From the NCBI RefSeq assembly GCF_000269985.1, contig NC_016109.1:806001-870000 (forward strand): a DNA stretch of 64,000 nt, written 5' to 3'. The position numbers and the translations under genes were made by a program. The notes beneath the pieces were generated by a model that was not told where the DNA came from, made no database searches, and saw only the letters and a program-made list of their open reading frames with translations. Origin of the DNA: Kitasatospora setae KM-6054. GTDB lineage: Bacteria > Actinomycetota > Actinomycetes > Streptomycetales > Streptomycetaceae. Shown piece after piece: positions 1 through 8,813 of the stretch. Positions within the stretch are counted from its first letter, which is position 1; each line of letters begins with the position of its first letter.

Positions 1-267
1 CCTGGTCGGCCCGCCCGCCAGCACCCGGGTGACCTCCAGCCCGTCCGCGCCGGGCATCCGGACGTCCGCCAACAGCACGTCGGGGCGCAGCAGTCGGGCC
101 TGCTCGATCGCCCGGAGGCCGTCGGCGGCCTCGCCGACCACCGTCATGTCGGGCTGGGAGTCGAGGATCAGCCGGAAGCCGCTGCGGATGTCGTCCTGGT
201 CGTCGGCCAGCAGGATCCGGGTCGTGGTCGACGCCGTGGCGGACGCTGCGGTCGACGTCTCAGCCAC
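1..267 (-). CDS. Response regulator, NarL/FixJ type, N-terminal receiver part (cut by window start)
   Basis: Read on the minus strand, a GTG at 267 opens a frame starting VAETSTAASATASTTTRILLADDQDDIRSG and running off the window at position 1. The acidic pocket (LLADDQDD), the phospho-acceptor Asp in PDVLLADVRMPGADGLEV and the spacing are those of a receiver domain. The C-terminal LuxR-type DNA-binding domain would lie outside the window. The GTG overlaps the TGA of the sensor kinase (260-262), so the two are translationally coupled and should form a two-component pair. The target genes cannot be read from the sequence. The receiver identity is sure; the NarL subfamily is inferred from the partner kinase. 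Confidence 0.85.
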   Translation of the reverse strand, partial: MAETSTAASATASTTTRILLADDQDDIRSGFRLILDSQPDMTVVGEAADGLRAIEQARLLRPDVLLADVRMPGADGLEVTRVLAGGPTR

Positions 268-1609
268 GCCGCCCGCCGATCTCCGCCACGACCCGCCAGC
301 CCGCCTCGCCCGTCCCACCCGTCCCGCCCGGTCCCGTCGTCCCCGTCGGCCCCGTCGGCCCTGCGCTGAACTCCCCTCCGGTGGAACGTACTTGCGCGGC
401 GAGTTCGCGCAGCCCCCGCCCGCCCCGGCCGCGCTCACGCCGCCCGAGTCCGAGGCCGAGTCCGAGCCCGGGGGCGGACGGGGCCCCTCCCGCACCCGCT
501 CCGTTGACGACCATCACCTGTACCGATTCCCCTTCCAGCAAGCGTAGTTCGACCTCCACCAGCTTCGCCCCGGGCGCGTGCCGCCGGACGTTGTTCAGCG
601 CCTCCACCACCACCCGGTACGCCGTCGTCCCGGCCTCCGGCGAGAGCGTCTCGGCCACGCCGGGGGCGATGTCCAGCCGGGCGACGGTCGCCCCGGCGGC
701 GGTGAACCGCTCGACCAGGTCGGGCAGTTGGGCGATACCGGGCGGCCCGGTGAACGCGGTCGCCGGGACGGTGGGCGGCTGCCGCCGCTCCGCCGGTCCG
801 CGTTCGTGCAGCATCTGCACGGTGCGGTCCATCGCGGCCAGCGCGTGCAGTCCGGCGGCCTCGATCCGTTCCAGCGCGGCCAGTGCCTGCGCGGGGTTCG
901 CGGCGGCGACGAAGCGGGCGGCCTGCGCCTGCACCACGATGCCGCTGATGTCGTGGGCGACGAAGTCGTGCAGGTCGCGGGCGAGCACCAGTTGCTGCTC
1001 GCGGCGGGCGGCCGCGACCGCCTCGCGCTGGCGCTGGGCCGTCCAGCGCGGGTAGGCGCCGCCGGCGGCCACCACCGCGACGATCAGCAGCCAGGACAGG
1101 CAGGCGCCGATCCGGGTCATCAGGTCGGCCTCCAGGTAGGGCACCACCCAGAGCCCGCACGCGGCGCCCGCCGTCGCCCCGGCGGCGACCGCGGGTCGGC
1201 GCGGCGCCCAGCGGACGGTGGCGGCGATCAGCGCCAGCAGGACGCCGACCCCCAGCAACTTCCAGGCGGCGTCGGCCCGTTCGGCAGCCGCTCCGGAGGC
1301 CGTGGCCATTCCGGGGGCCGCGGCCGCTCCGGAAGCCACGGCCGACGACCAGGCGAAAGGCAGGCCGGACGGCCAGGCGGACAGCCCGGTGGCCAGCAGC
1401 GACACCGCGCCGGCCGCCGCCGTCGGCGGCCCGATCAGCCGGCCCGACCCCGGCAGCCGCAGCAGCCCCCACACCAGCACGCCGACCGCGGTGGCGGTGG
1501 AGACGGCGGTGGCCGGCGCGGCGGACCAGCGGTCGGCCGCCAGTCCGACCGCGACCGCACCCAATCCCGCTACCGAGCAGGTGACGTGATGGTTCGCCGG
1601 CCAACCCAT
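260..1609 (-). CDS. Two-component sensor histidine kinase, NarL-partner (HisKA_3) type
   Basis: 449 residues. The first ~190 residues hold about six hydrophobic segments (for example VTCSVAGLGAVAVGLAA and LSWLLIVAVVAAGGAY), so this is a polytopic membrane sensor without a clear extracellular domain. A HisKA_3 dimerisation/phospho-acceptor segment follows around residue 210, with the DLHDFVAHDISGIVVQ box. The ATP-binding region has VVEALNNVRRHAPGA (N box) and a Gly-rich end (GLGLGLGLG, GRGLREL). The C-terminus is Gly/Thr-rich low complexity. The stop overlaps the start of the response regulator, indicating an operon. No clear Shine-Dalgarno sequence precedes the ATG at 1609. The signal sensed is unknown. 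Confidence 0.88.
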   Translation of the reverse strand: MGWPANHHVTCSVAGLGAVAVGLAADRWSAAPATAVSTATAVGVLVWGLLRLPGSGRLIGPPTAAAGAVSLLATGLSAWPSGLPFAWSSAVASGAAAAPGMATASGAAAERADAAWKLLGVGVLLALIAATVRWAPRRPAVAAGATAGAACGLWVVPYLEADLMTRIGACLSWLLIVAVVAAGGAYPRWTAQRQREAVAAARREQQLVLARDLHDFVAHDISGIVVQAQAARFVAAANPAQALAALERIEAAGLHALAAMDRTVQMLHERGPAERRQPPTVPATAFTGPPGIAQLPDLVERFTAAGATVARLDIAPGVAETLSPEAGTTAYRVVVEALNNVRRHAPGAKLVEVELRLLEGESVQVMVVNGAGAGGAPSAPGLGLGLGLGRRERGRGGRGLRELAAQVRSTGGEFSAGPTGPTGTTGPGGTGGTGEAGWRVVAEIGGRRG

Positions 1610-1773
1610 AGCGGGATTCTACGGAAGGCCGACCGCCCGCTGTCTCCGCCGAACGGCAGAGGACCGCCCCCACCGGCTCCCCCGAACGGCAGATGGGCCC
1701 GGACCGGCCCCGCAGGCCAGGCTGAGGACGTCGAAACGGCGGCCGACGGGGCTGCCGGGCAAAGGAGTTCACC

Positions 1774-2532
1774 ATGTCCCGCAGGACCGTCGCGGCCCTC
1801 ACCGCCACCCTCGCCCTGACCGGTCTGCTCGGCGGCGGCCTGGCCGCCCCGGCCGGCGCGGCCGGCCAGAGCCCGACCAGCCCGAACCCGATCCTGGATC
1901 CGATCTCGCGGCCGGAGACGGCGGCGGAGGCGAAGGGCGGTTCCGCGTCCGGCCCGGCGAGCGTGACGGGTACGGCGCGGATCTTCTTCGCGTACTCGCC
2001 GGACGACGACATCCGGTTCGGCATCGACGCGCACTCCGCGCCCTGGACCCGGCCGTTGCCCGGCTCGCCGTTCGGCGGCATGCCGACCGACGCAACCGGG
2101 ACGATCCGGATCTCGCACCACGTCAAGGCCCTGGACATCACCGTCACGGCCGAGGGCCAGGTCGACTGCCTGGTGACCGGCGGGCCGTCCGCCTCCCTGA
2201 CGGCGGTGATCACCCGGGCCGATCCGGAGGTCGCGGGGTGGGTCGGCAAGCGGATCGGGCTGAGCGTGCTGGACGGCCACGGCCACGAGCCGGACCGGCT
2301 GGGCTTCTCCTGGGCGGTGGCCAACGAGCAGCACGGCAGCTCCGATCCGGCGAAGGGCGACGTCGGCACCTGCATGGCCCTCGCCCCGTTCACCACCGTG
2401 CGCGAGGGCGGCTTCCGGGTCCGCCCGGCCGACCTCGCCCCGCTCCCGCCCCGCCCCACCGCCGCCCCGTCGTCCCCCGCCGCGCCGCCGGCCAGCACTC
2501 CCCCGACCGCCGTCCCGTCGTTCTCCCGCTGA
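1774..2532 (+). CDS. Secreted protein of unknown function
   Basis: 252 residues. A clear signal peptide (MSRRTVAALTATLALTGLLGGGLAAPAGAAG) has an Arg-Arg start, hydrophobic core and Ala-x-Ala cleavage site near residue 30. The middle contains ARIFFAYSPDDDIRFGIDAHSAPW and looks like a beta-rich globular domain with only two Cys in the mature part (VDCLV and GTCMA), which may pair. The last ~30 residues are Pro/Ala-rich ([18 protein letters not shown]). A good AAAGGAG ribosome site precedes the ATG. It stands alone between the divergent sensor kinase and the next secreted protein. I do not recognise a named family; repetitive secreted proteins with a YSPDD(D/V)IRF segment occur in actinomycetes. 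Confidence 0.75.
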   Translation: MSRRTVAALTATLALTGLLGGGLAAPAGAAGQSPTSPNPILDPISRPETAAEAKGGSASGPASVTGTARIFFAYSPDDDIRFGIDAHSAPWTRPLPGSPFGGMPTDATGTIRISHHVKALDITVTAEGQVDCLVTGGPSASLTAVITRADPEVAGWVGKRIGLSVLDGHGHEPDRLGFSWAVANEQHGSSDPAKGDVGTCMALAPFTTVREGGFRVRPADLAPLPPRPTAAPSSPAAPPASTPPTAVPSFSR

Positions 2533-2786
2533 CCCGTCCCGTCCCGCTGAGCCGCCCTGTCGAAGTCCGGTCCGCTTCAGGGGTTTCCGGCCCGCCGGGC
2601 CCCCGGTTCGGTGCGGGCGCGTTCGAGGGGGCGCCCCGCCCTGTCCGGGAAGGCCGCGACCGCCCACGGAACGTTCGTGCCCATGCCTTAGGATGCCGCC
2701 CCGTCGGGTGGATCGAACACGCGTGCCTTCCTCCCGGCCGCCCACCGCCGCACCCTGCGGCCCGACCGGAGGACGGACCGACCACC

Positions 2787-5700
2787 GTGCCACTTCACCG
2801 AACCGCCGGACGCCGGCTCGCCGCGAGCACGCTCGCGCTGGGCCTGCTGTCCGCCGCCCTCGCGGCGACCACGGCCGCCGCGCCGCCCGCCGCGGCCGCT
2901 CCGGTCCCGGCCGGCTATCCCGTGCCGGCCGCCCTGAACGCCTCGGGGAGCTTCTCCGACTCGTTCGCGCTGCCGTCGGCGTCGGCCGCCGGTCCGATGT
3001 ACGGGCTGAACGTCGGTCTGGGCCAGCGTCAGCAGGGCGGCACCGCGCGCGACATCGGGTACACCCGGCTGTCGGGCAGCTGGGACGGCAGCCCGGCGCC
3101 GGCGTCCGGCTACGTCCGGGTCGGGCAGGCGGCGACGCCGAACCGGCTGGCGTTCATGACCGGGCTGTCGGCGATCATGCTGGACGCCCCGGTGATCGCC
3201 GACGAGAGCGGTCACTACACGGTCAGCACGGTCGTCGACCCGATGACCGGCGACACGTCGAGCGCCAACTGGGCGTCGATCTCGCTGGCGCGCAGCCACC
3301 GCAGCAGCGGCTACGTCACCTCGAACGACGTCGACCTCGGCCTGACCGTCAGTTCGAACGGCAACCTCAGTCTGTTCCACAAGGGCATGTCGGTCGGCGA
3401 GGTGCCGTTCTGGTCCGGCCACGTGGCGCCGGGCCCGGGCGGCGCGTTCGACGTCACGGTGGACGTGTCGACGGGCGCGGACCGGCTGGTGCGGCTGACC
3501 GTGAACGGCACCCCGTTCTCGGCCGTGGCACCGGCGGACGTGACCCGCTGGCCGAGCAGCGCCTACCTGTACCTGGGCGCGTACGACCCGACCGACGCGT
3601 CGCCGACCACCTTCGGCAACGGTGCAGGCCGGGGCCTGACGGTCAGCCGGGTGGACACCACCGCGACGTCCGGCCCGCACCCGTTCGTCGACACCTTCGA
3701 CGGGGTGCCGGGCGGCGCGGCCGACAACGGCCTGAACGGCGAGCTGAGCGCCCGCCAGCCGGCCCTGGTGTCGGCCAACTACTCGCTGGTGAGCGGCGCG
3801 CCGGGTCTGCCGGTGTCGCCGCCGGCGGGGGCCGCGAAGGTCAACGGCGCGGGCCAGCCGAACCGGCTGGCGCTGTCCGGCGGCAGCGCGGCGTCCGGCG
3901 GGAACGCGGCGGTGCGGCTGAACAAGCCCGCCACCGCGGACCTCGACTCGGGCACGTACACCGTGAGCGCGGCGCTGACCCCGGTGGTCGGCAGCTCGTC
4001 GTCCGCGGACTGGGCCTCGCTGGTGCTGAGCGGCTCGTCCGCGTCGACCGGCTGGGTGGAGGGCGCGGACGCCGCGCTGGGCCTGCGGGTGCGGGCGGAC
4101 GGCCGGTTGCAGCTGTTCCAGGGCGGCACGGCGCTGTGGACGTCCGAGCGGAGCGTCCCGGCGGCGGAGACGTACCGGGTGTCGGTCGCGGTCCGGCCCG
4201 GCCCGGCGCGGACCGCGACGGTCACCGTCAACGGCACCGCGTTCCCGGTGGACAGCCCGGCCGACCTGCCCCGGGACGGCTACCTGCTGCTGGGCACCCA
4301 CCAGTCGGCGGCCGGCCAGGTGACCGCCGTGGACGACCTGCGGGTGTCCATGCTCGGCGGCCTGGACTACTACGGGTACTTCGACACCTGGGACCCGGAC
4401 AACAACCCGAACTCGGTCAACCACCTGCCCGAGGTCCAGCCGTGGACCAACTTCAGCCAGTTCATCCGGCAGGACCCGGGCTCCGGCTTCCTCGACTACT
4501 GCCTGCCGCAGGCGTGCGTGCTGGACGTCGGCAACCTGGTCTGGGACAACTCCGTGTGGGGCCAGGGCTCCCCGCTCCCGGACACGCCGGCCCGGCTGGC
4601 CGCGCTCCGGCAGAAGATCGACGGCAACCTGGGCAAGGTCGGCCTGATCTACATGGTGGACGAGCCCTCCGGCTACGCCATGGACCTGGCCGCCCAGAAC
4701 ACCGCGATCGGCCAGATCACCCACGAGTTCCCGGGCAAGGGCATCGGCCTCACGCTGGTGGCCAGCGAGCTGAACACCCCCGAGAAGGTGCCGGCCGGCG
4801 TCGAACTGGTCGGCTACGACGAGTACTGCGTCGGCCGGGCCCGGACGGCGGCCAACGTGGTCAAGCTGAAGGCCAAGCTCGCCTCGCCCGACCAGCACCT
4901 GTTCCTGATCCCGGAGACCAACCCGGCCGGCGTCGGCCAGCCCGTCGCGGACGGCTGCTGGACCTCCACCGACGCCACGATCGCGGCCGGGAACCTGAAC
5001 TACCGGGCGATCGCGGCCGCCGACCCGCGGATCACCTACCTGATGAACTTCCGCTGGATCGGCCAGGCCCAGTACACCGGCAGCCCGAAGACCGTCGCCG
5101 CCCAGCAGTCGATCGGCCGCGCGGTCATCGGTGCCACGAACACCGCCCGCCCGTCCGGCCCAGCCGGCTACGACCCGGCCACCGGCGCGTTCACCGCGTA
5201 CGGCCGGGGCGGCGAGCCGCTCGGCACCGCGAACCTCGGCGCCGGCGGCCTCGGCATGACCAGCGGGGACGTCCTGCTCTCCGGCCACTGGAACGGCCCC
5301 GGCACCGACACCCTCGGCTACTACCGGCCGTCCACCCGGCAGTTCTTCCTCAGCGACGACAACGCGACCGTCGCCCGCGTCATCACCTACGGCAACACCG
5401 GCGACGTACCGCTGGTCGGCGACTGGGACGGCACCGGACGCACCACCATCGGCGTGTACCGGCCCGACGACCAGCACTTCTACCTGAGCAACGACAACGC
5501 GACGCCCGCCTACTCGCCGAAGTTCGGCAACCCGGGCGACGTGCCGCTGGTCGGCAACTGGAGCGGCACCGGGCGCAGCACGGTGGCGATCTACCGGCCG
5601 TCCACCCAGGAGTTCTTCATGAGCTTCTCCAACACCGCGCCGGTCCCGAACCGCGGCGCCAAGTACGGCAACCCCGGCGACCTGCCGGTCAAGGGCGACT

Positions 5701-5846
5701 GGGACGCGTCCGGCACCGACGGCATCGGCGTCTACCGGCCGAGCGACCAGACGCTGTACGCCGGTGACGACGACGCGGTGAACATCTTCTCCCGCAAGCT
5801 CGGCACCGCCTCCGGCCTCCGGCCGCTGACCGGCAACTGGGGCTGA
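2787..5846 (+). CDS. Large secreted multidomain protein: LamG-like domains, glycosidase-like core, C-terminal YRP/GDW repeats
   Basis: GTG start with GGAGGA ten bases upstream; about 1019 residues. The signal peptide (RRLAASTLALGLLSAALAATTAAAPPAAAA) directs export. Residues ~45-285 and ~290-520 are two related beta-sandwich units: both contain SADWASL/SANWASI, a V(T)VNGTxF strand and DGYLLLGTH/SAYLYLGAY, as in concanavalin/LamG folds. Residues ~523-790 (LDYYGYFDTWDPDNNP, YMVDEPSGYAMDL, GVELVGYDEYC, YLMNFRWIGQ) resemble a TIM-barrel glycosidase-like core with acidic residues. From ~828 come four and a half repeats of ~45 residues with VPLVGDWDGTGRTTIGVYRP motifs, which probably form a propeller or wall/carbohydrate-binding module. 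It is monocistronic with its own terminator. The substrate is not known. Confidence 0.8.
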   Translation: MPLHRTAGRRLAASTLALGLLSAALAATTAAAPPAAAAPVPAGYPVPAALNASGSFSDSFALPSASAAGPMYGLNVGLGQRQQGGTARDIGYTRLSGSWDGSPAPASGYVRVGQAATPNRLAFMTGLSAIMLDAPVIADESGHYTVSTVVDPMTGDTSSANWASISLARSHRSSGYVTSNDVDLGLTVSSNGNLSLFHKGMSVGEVPFWSGHVAPGPGGAFDVTVDVSTGADRLVRLTVNGTPFSAVAPADVTRWPSSAYLYLGAYDPTDASPTTFGNGAGRGLTVSRVDTTATSGPHPFVDTFDGVPGGAADNGLNGELSARQPALVSANYSLVSGAPGLPVSPPAGAAKVNGAGQPNRLALSGGSAASGGNAAVRLNKPATADLDSGTYTVSAALTPVVGSSSSADWASLVLSGSSASTGWVEGADAALGLRVRADGRLQLFQGGTALWTSERSVPAAETYRVSVAVRPGPARTATVTVNGTAFPVDSPADLPRDGYLLLGTHQSAAGQVTAVDDLRVSMLGGLDYYGYFDTWDPDNNPNSVNHLPEVQPWTNFSQFIRQDPGSGFLDYCLPQACVLDVGNLVWDNSVWGQGSPLPDTPARLAALRQKIDGNLGKVGLIYMVDEPSGYAMDLAAQNTAIGQITHEFPGKGIGLTLVASELNTPEKVPAGVELVGYDEYCVGRARTAANVVKLKAKLASPDQHLFLIPETNPAGVGQPVADGCWTSTDATIAAGNLNYRAIAAADPRITYLMNFRWIGQAQYTGSPKTVAAQQSIGRAVIGATNTARPSGPAGYDPATGAFTAYGRGGEPLGTANLGAGGLGMTSGDVLLSGHWNGPGTDTLGYYRPSTRQFFLSDDNATVARVITYGNTGDVPLVGDWDGTGRTTIGVYRPDDQHFYLSNDNATPAYSPKFGNPGDVPLVGNWSGTGRSTVAIYRPSTQEFFMSFSNTAPVPNRGAKYGNPGDLPVKGDWDASGTDGIGVYRPSDQTLYAGDDDAVNIFSRKLGTASGLRPLTGNWG

Positions 5847-5870
5847 CCCCCGGCCCGTTCCCGCCGTCCA

Positions 5871-5917
5871 CGCCCGCCCCGCTCCCCGCCGTCCACCGAC
5901 GGGGAGCGGGGCGGGCG
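5871..5917 (+). terminator. Strong hairpin terminator after the large secreted protein
   Basis: A perfect 17-bp inverted repeat, cgcccgccccgctcccc at 5871-5887 and its complement at 5901-5917, is separated by a 13-nt loop and lies 25 bases after the stop codon. There is no U tract, which is common in streptomycete terminators. Confidence 0.8.
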
Positions 5918-5919
5918 CG

Positions 5920-6177
5920 TTCCGGTGCTGGCGATCGTCGGGCAGACCGACCGGAGCGCCCTGGACGGCGCACGCGCACGCCCACGCGGCCGCCGCCCGG
6001 GGCTCCGGCGTCCGGCACCTGGAGTGGTTCCACGACCGCGTCCGGGTCGAGTCGCTGCTCTTCGGCGGCATCCTCGACCCCTCCGGCGGCACCGTCACCC
6101 CCGGCGCGGACAACGCCCCCGGCCACGGCCTGGCCCTCGCCGAGGGGCGCGCCGCGCCCTACCGGGTGGACGCCTGA
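5920..6177 (+). pseudogene. C-terminal remnant of an enolase-superfamily (mandelate racemase-like) protein
   Basis: In one frame ending with TGA at 6175-6177 the sequence reads AHAHAHAAAARGSGVRHLEWFHDRV, then RVESLLFGGILDPSGG and ending in APGHGLALAEGRAAPYRVDA. The HAHAAAA..LRHLEWFHDHVRIE..LF.G and PGHGL signatures are the C-terminal end of the mandelate racemase/muconate lactonizing enzyme family. No start codon, barrel domain or N-terminal domain precedes it: upstream lies the terminator of the previous gene. It is therefore a decayed remnant or the scar of a deletion, about 70-85 codons long. Homology is from motif recognition only. Confidence 0.7.
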
Positions 6178-6343
6178 CGCCCGCTCGGCGTCGCGCGGGC
6201 GTGGCCGGGCGCCTCGGGCCCGTGCGGTGGAGGGCCCGGCCCGGCGGGGACGGAACCGCGCTGATTCGGCCCGGCCGCAGTGGGCAGACGCCCGCCGACC
6301 CGGAGCACCACGAAGCCACGGACCAAGCGAAAGGACCTGGACC

Positions 6344-6733
6344 ATGCTGCTGCTCGGACTCCTGCTGTTCGCCGCGACCGGCGCGTTCGCGGGCCTGCTG
6401 ATCGCCGACAACCTCGGCGGCGGCCCCGAGACGGGCGTCACCGTGCTCGGCCACCAGATCGCCACCGTCAGCACCCTCGGCGCCTTCCTGGCCGGCCTGG
6501 CCCTGGCGCTGCTCTTCTGCGCCGGCCTCGCCCTGATGGGCGGCGGCCTGCGCTGGCACCGCCGCCACCGGCGAGCCGCCGCCACCGCCCCGGAGGGCGA
6601 CCCCGTCGTGCTCGACCGCACCACCGACCCCGCCGCGCCGACGGACGCCCCGGCCGCCGACCGGCCCGCCGCCAACCAGCCCCCCACCGCCCGGCCGACC
6701 TCCGGCCGACCGCGCCACCGCTTCACGCACTGA
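6344..6733 (+). CDS. Small membrane protein of unknown function
   Basis: 129 residues from the ATG preceded by AAAGGA. Two hydrophobic segments (MLLLGLLLFAATGAFAGLLIADN and TLGAFLAGLALALLFCAGLALMGG) are joined by a short loop with GPETGVTVLGHQIATVS, followed by a basic cytoplasmic start (RWHRRHRR) and a disordered Pro/Ala/Thr-rich tail. This layout resembles small LapA/DUF1049-like membrane proteins, but I cannot assign a family firmly. It lies between two gene remnants (enolase-type upstream, short-chain dehydrogenase downstream on the other strand). An intact frame with a good ribosome site supports it as a real gene. Confidence 0.65.
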   Translation: MLLLGLLLFAATGAFAGLLIADNLGGGPETGVTVLGHQIATVSTLGAFLAGLALALLFCAGLALMGGGLRWHRRHRRAAATAPEGDPVVLDRTTDPAAPTDAPAADRPAANQPPTARPTSGRPRHRFTH

Positions 6734-6764
6734 GGTTCCGAGGTTCCCCGACGGGGCCGGGGGA

Positions 6765-7110
6765 CGGCCCTGGCGGGGCGACCGGGAGCGCACCCAGTGG
6801 AACTGCGGGGTGTTGACGGCGGGTAGCTGCACCTTCGTGCAGCGCACCGCCGTTCCCTGGTGCGGCAGTTCGCAGCGCAGCGCCTCGGGGCGACCCTGGA
6901 GGGCGTGCTTGGCGCCGCTGTACGCGCGCTGCAACGGAACGGGCCCCGATAGGCGGTCGCGGAGCCGGCCTGGACCGCGCTGCCCCGGTCGCGCGGCAGC
7001 ACCCGGCGCAGCGCGGCCCGGGTGGCGTACACGTAGCCGAGGTAGAGGTGGGAGACCTCGGTGACGTGGCGGAAGTCGGCGGGGGTGTTCTCGGTGAAGG
7101 GGGCGGTCAC
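6765..7110 (-). pseudogene. Frameshifted short-chain dehydrogenase/reductase (SDR) fragment
   Basis: From 7110 downward the minus strand reads VTAPFTENTPADFRHVTEVS, then YLGYVYATRAALRRVLPRDRGSAVQ and ATAYRG. About base 6950 the homology moves to another frame and continues as LQRAYSGAKHALQGRPEALR, CELPHQGTAVRCTKVQLPAV and NTPQFHWVRSR. The YSGAKHA segment is the SDR catalytic Tyr-x-x-x-Lys motif, and the order matches classical SDRs in which ALAYRGIPLQSAYCGAKHA is continuous. The N-terminal Rossmann glycine motif and about the first 90 residues are missing, and the fragment abuts the end of the DUF6328 gene. It is a clear pseudogene with both truncation and frameshift. Confidence 0.8.
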
Positions 7111-7149
7111 CGCGGACGGCGGACGCGCGGGCCACGGCGCGGCCGACGC

Positions 7150-7719
7150 TCAACTCCGGCCGCCCCCTCCGTCCCCGTCCCCGTCCCCGTCCTCCGCTTC
7201 CCTCCCCCTCCCCTTCCCGTTCCCCTTCCCGTTCCCGTCTCCGTTGCGGTGCAGCAGCAGCCAGGGCAGCAGCAGCCACCAGAGCCCGAACCAGGCCATC
7301 ACGGCGGCCACGATCAACCAGGCGTACGGGCTGCCGCCGGTGGCCAGGTGCAGCAGCATGAGCAGGGCGGAGCCGACGGTGAGGGCGAGCAGGACGACGC
7401 CGAGGGTGACCACCCGGCCGGTGGCGTCGACGAGTTGGGGCTTGAGGCGGCGGCCGGCCAGCAGCCGGTGGTAGGCGACGGGGGCGATCAGCGCGCCGGT
7501 CGCGAGGGCGCCGAGGACGACGGTGACCACGTACAGGCCGCGTTCGAAGCCGTCGAGGGTGGTGAAGCGCGGCGTGAAGACCACGCTCAGCAGGAAGCCG
7601 AACAGGATCTGCGCACCGGTCTGGGCGACCCGGACCTCCTGGAGGAGTTCGGTCCAGCGCCGGTCCGCCCGCTCGTTCGGGGTCTCGTGTCGGCCCCGGC
7701 GCTGCTCGGGTGCGGGCAT
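7150..7719 (-). CDS. DUF6328 family membrane protein
   Basis: 189 residues from the ATG at 7719, which has a GGAAGGGGG ribosome site; longer frames upstream are low-complexity and lack one. The N-terminus MPAPEQRRGRHETPNERADR is followed by RWTELLQEVRVAQTGAQILF and GFLLSVVFTPRF, the hallmark start of DUF6328. Four hydrophobic segments follow, then LLHRNGDGNGKGNGKGRG and an Asp/Gly tail produced by a repetitive GT/CC-rich stretch (7163-7245). It is an inner-membrane protein of unknown function, divergent from the HAD gene at 7898. Confidence 0.8.
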   Translation of the reverse strand: MPAPEQRRGRHETPNERADRRWTELLQEVRVAQTGAQILFGFLLSVVFTPRFTTLDGFERGLYVVTVVLGALATGALIAPVAYHRLLAGRRLKPQLVDATGRVVTLGVVLLALTVGSALLMLLHLATGGSPYAWLIVAAVMAWFGLWWLLLPWLLLHRNGDGNGKGNGKGRGREAEDGDGDGDGGGGRS

Positions 7720-7897
7720 GGTGGCGACCCCCTTCCGTTCGGCCCCCGTTCCTCCGGGGCGTCTGTCCGCGGGGGTGGCCCGGAAACGGGGCGGCGGGCG
7801 CGGAAACGGAGGGGTGTGGGGCACGGCGTCCGGGGTAGACGGGGACAGGCACCGGAACGGCTCCGGTCGGAAGCACTGGTCGTGAGGAGGCGACGGC

Positions 7898-8584
7898 ATG
7901 GCAGCGGATGTCGCGGCCGCGCTGTTCGACGTGGACGGCACCTTGGTGGACACCACCTACCTGCACACCCTCGCCTGGTGGCAGGCGCTGGCGCAGTACG
8001 GCCACCACGTGGACGCCGCCCGGATCCACCGGGCCATCGGCATGGGCGGCGACCAACTGCTCGACCACCTGCTCGGGGACGACCGGGACCACGACGAGGA
8101 CGCCGACGTCGCCGCCGCGCACCTCGCCCTGTACGCCCAGCACTGGCCGGGCCTGCGGGCCTTCCCGGGCGCCGCGGACCTGCTCCGGGAGTGCGCCGGA
8201 CGGGGGTGGCGGGTAGTACTGTCGACCTCCGCCTCGGGCCGCGAACTCGACGTACTGCGCCGGGTTCTGGACGCCGACGACGCGGTGCGCGCGGTGACCG
8301 ACGCGGACGCGGTGGACAGCGCGAAGCCCGCCCCCGACCTGGTGCGACTGGGCCTGCGACAGGTCGGCGCGCCGGCCGGGCGGTCGGTGTTCGTCGGCGA
8401 CAGCGTCTGGGACGCCCTGGCCGCCGAGCGGGCCGGCACCCCGTGCGTGGGCGTGGAGACCGGCGGCTTCGCCGCGGCGGAACTCCGCGCGGCGGGCGCC
8501 GCCGAAGTGCACTCCTCGGTCGGCGCCCTGCTGGACGACCTGGACGACAGCCTGCTGGCCCGCCCGGGGGCGGGTACCCGATGA
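7898..8584 (+). CDS. HAD-superfamily hydrolase (beta-phosphoglucomutase/phosphoglycolate phosphatase-like)
   Basis: 228 residues with all four HAD motifs: FDVDGTLVDTTYLH (nucleophile and acid/base Asp), VLSTSASGREL (motif II), DSAKPAPDLV (motif III Lys) and VFVGDSVWDALAAERAG (motif IV). The helical cap lies between motifs I and II (~residues 20-85), as in subfamily IA enzymes acting on small phosphorylated metabolites. A GAGGAGG ribosome site precedes the ATG. The stop overlaps the start of the next small gene (ATGA at 8581), so the two are co-translated. The exact substrate cannot be told from sequence. Confidence 0.88.
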   Translation: MAADVAAALFDVDGTLVDTTYLHTLAWWQALAQYGHHVDAARIHRAIGMGGDQLLDHLLGDDRDHDEDADVAAAHLALYAQHWPGLRAFPGAADLLRECAGRGWRVVLSTSASGRELDVLRRVLDADDAVRAVTDADAVDSAKPAPDLVRLGLRQVGAPAGRSVFVGDSVWDALAAERAGTPCVGVETGGFAAAELRAAGAAEVHSSVGALLDDLDDSLLARPGAGTR

Positions 8585-8808
8585 ACGGAACGGACGGGAC
8601 GCCCGACGTGAACGATGTGCGCGCGGGCGGTACGAACGCGGCCGGCACGGGCTCCGACGGCCGGGCCCGGCGGGGCGGCTCCCGGTTCCGCCGCCTGGGC
8701 TACCGGGCGCGGACGGCCGTCTGGGCGGCCCTGTGCGCGGTGTGCGCGGTGCTGGGCTCGGGCCTGGGCGGACTCCCCGGGACGGCTACGGCCGACGACT
8801 GGCGGTGA
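8581..8808 (+). CDS. Small protein with one hydrophobic segment, coupled to the HAD gene
   Basis: 75 residues: a polar Gly/Thr/Asp-rich start (MNGTDGTPDVNDVRAGGTN), an Arg-rich stretch (RARRGGSRFRRLGYRARTAV) and a hydrophobic segment WAALCAVCAVLGSGLGGLPG near the C-terminus. Its ATG overlaps the TGA of the HAD gene, and its stop lies five bases before the DUF3040-like gene, so it sits within a compact three-gene unit. I recognise no family. The overlap is the main support for translation. Confidence 0.55.
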   Translation: MNGTDGTPDVNDVRAGGTNAAGTGSDGRARRGGSRFRRLGYRARTAVWAALCAVCAVLGSGLGGLPGTATADDWR

Positions 8809-8813
8809 GACCG

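Noticed and set aside
435..2498. Long open frame on the minus strand (hundreds of codons) opposite the sensor kinase and secreted protein
   Set aside because: Its residues are Arg/Gly/Ala-rich with no domain motif; it exists because a GC-rich genome leaves few stops in antisense frames. The real genes carry clear domains and ribosome sites.
2688..6113. Another very long minus-strand open frame opposite the large secreted protein
   Set aside because: It lacks any recognisable motif, and its composition (R, V, G, H) is that of an antisense shadow.
7163..7245. Repeated gtccccgtccccg units considered as a CRISPR-like or mobile repeat
   Set aside because: They are simple repeats encoding the low-complexity tail of the DUF6328 protein; no spacer-repeat pattern exists.
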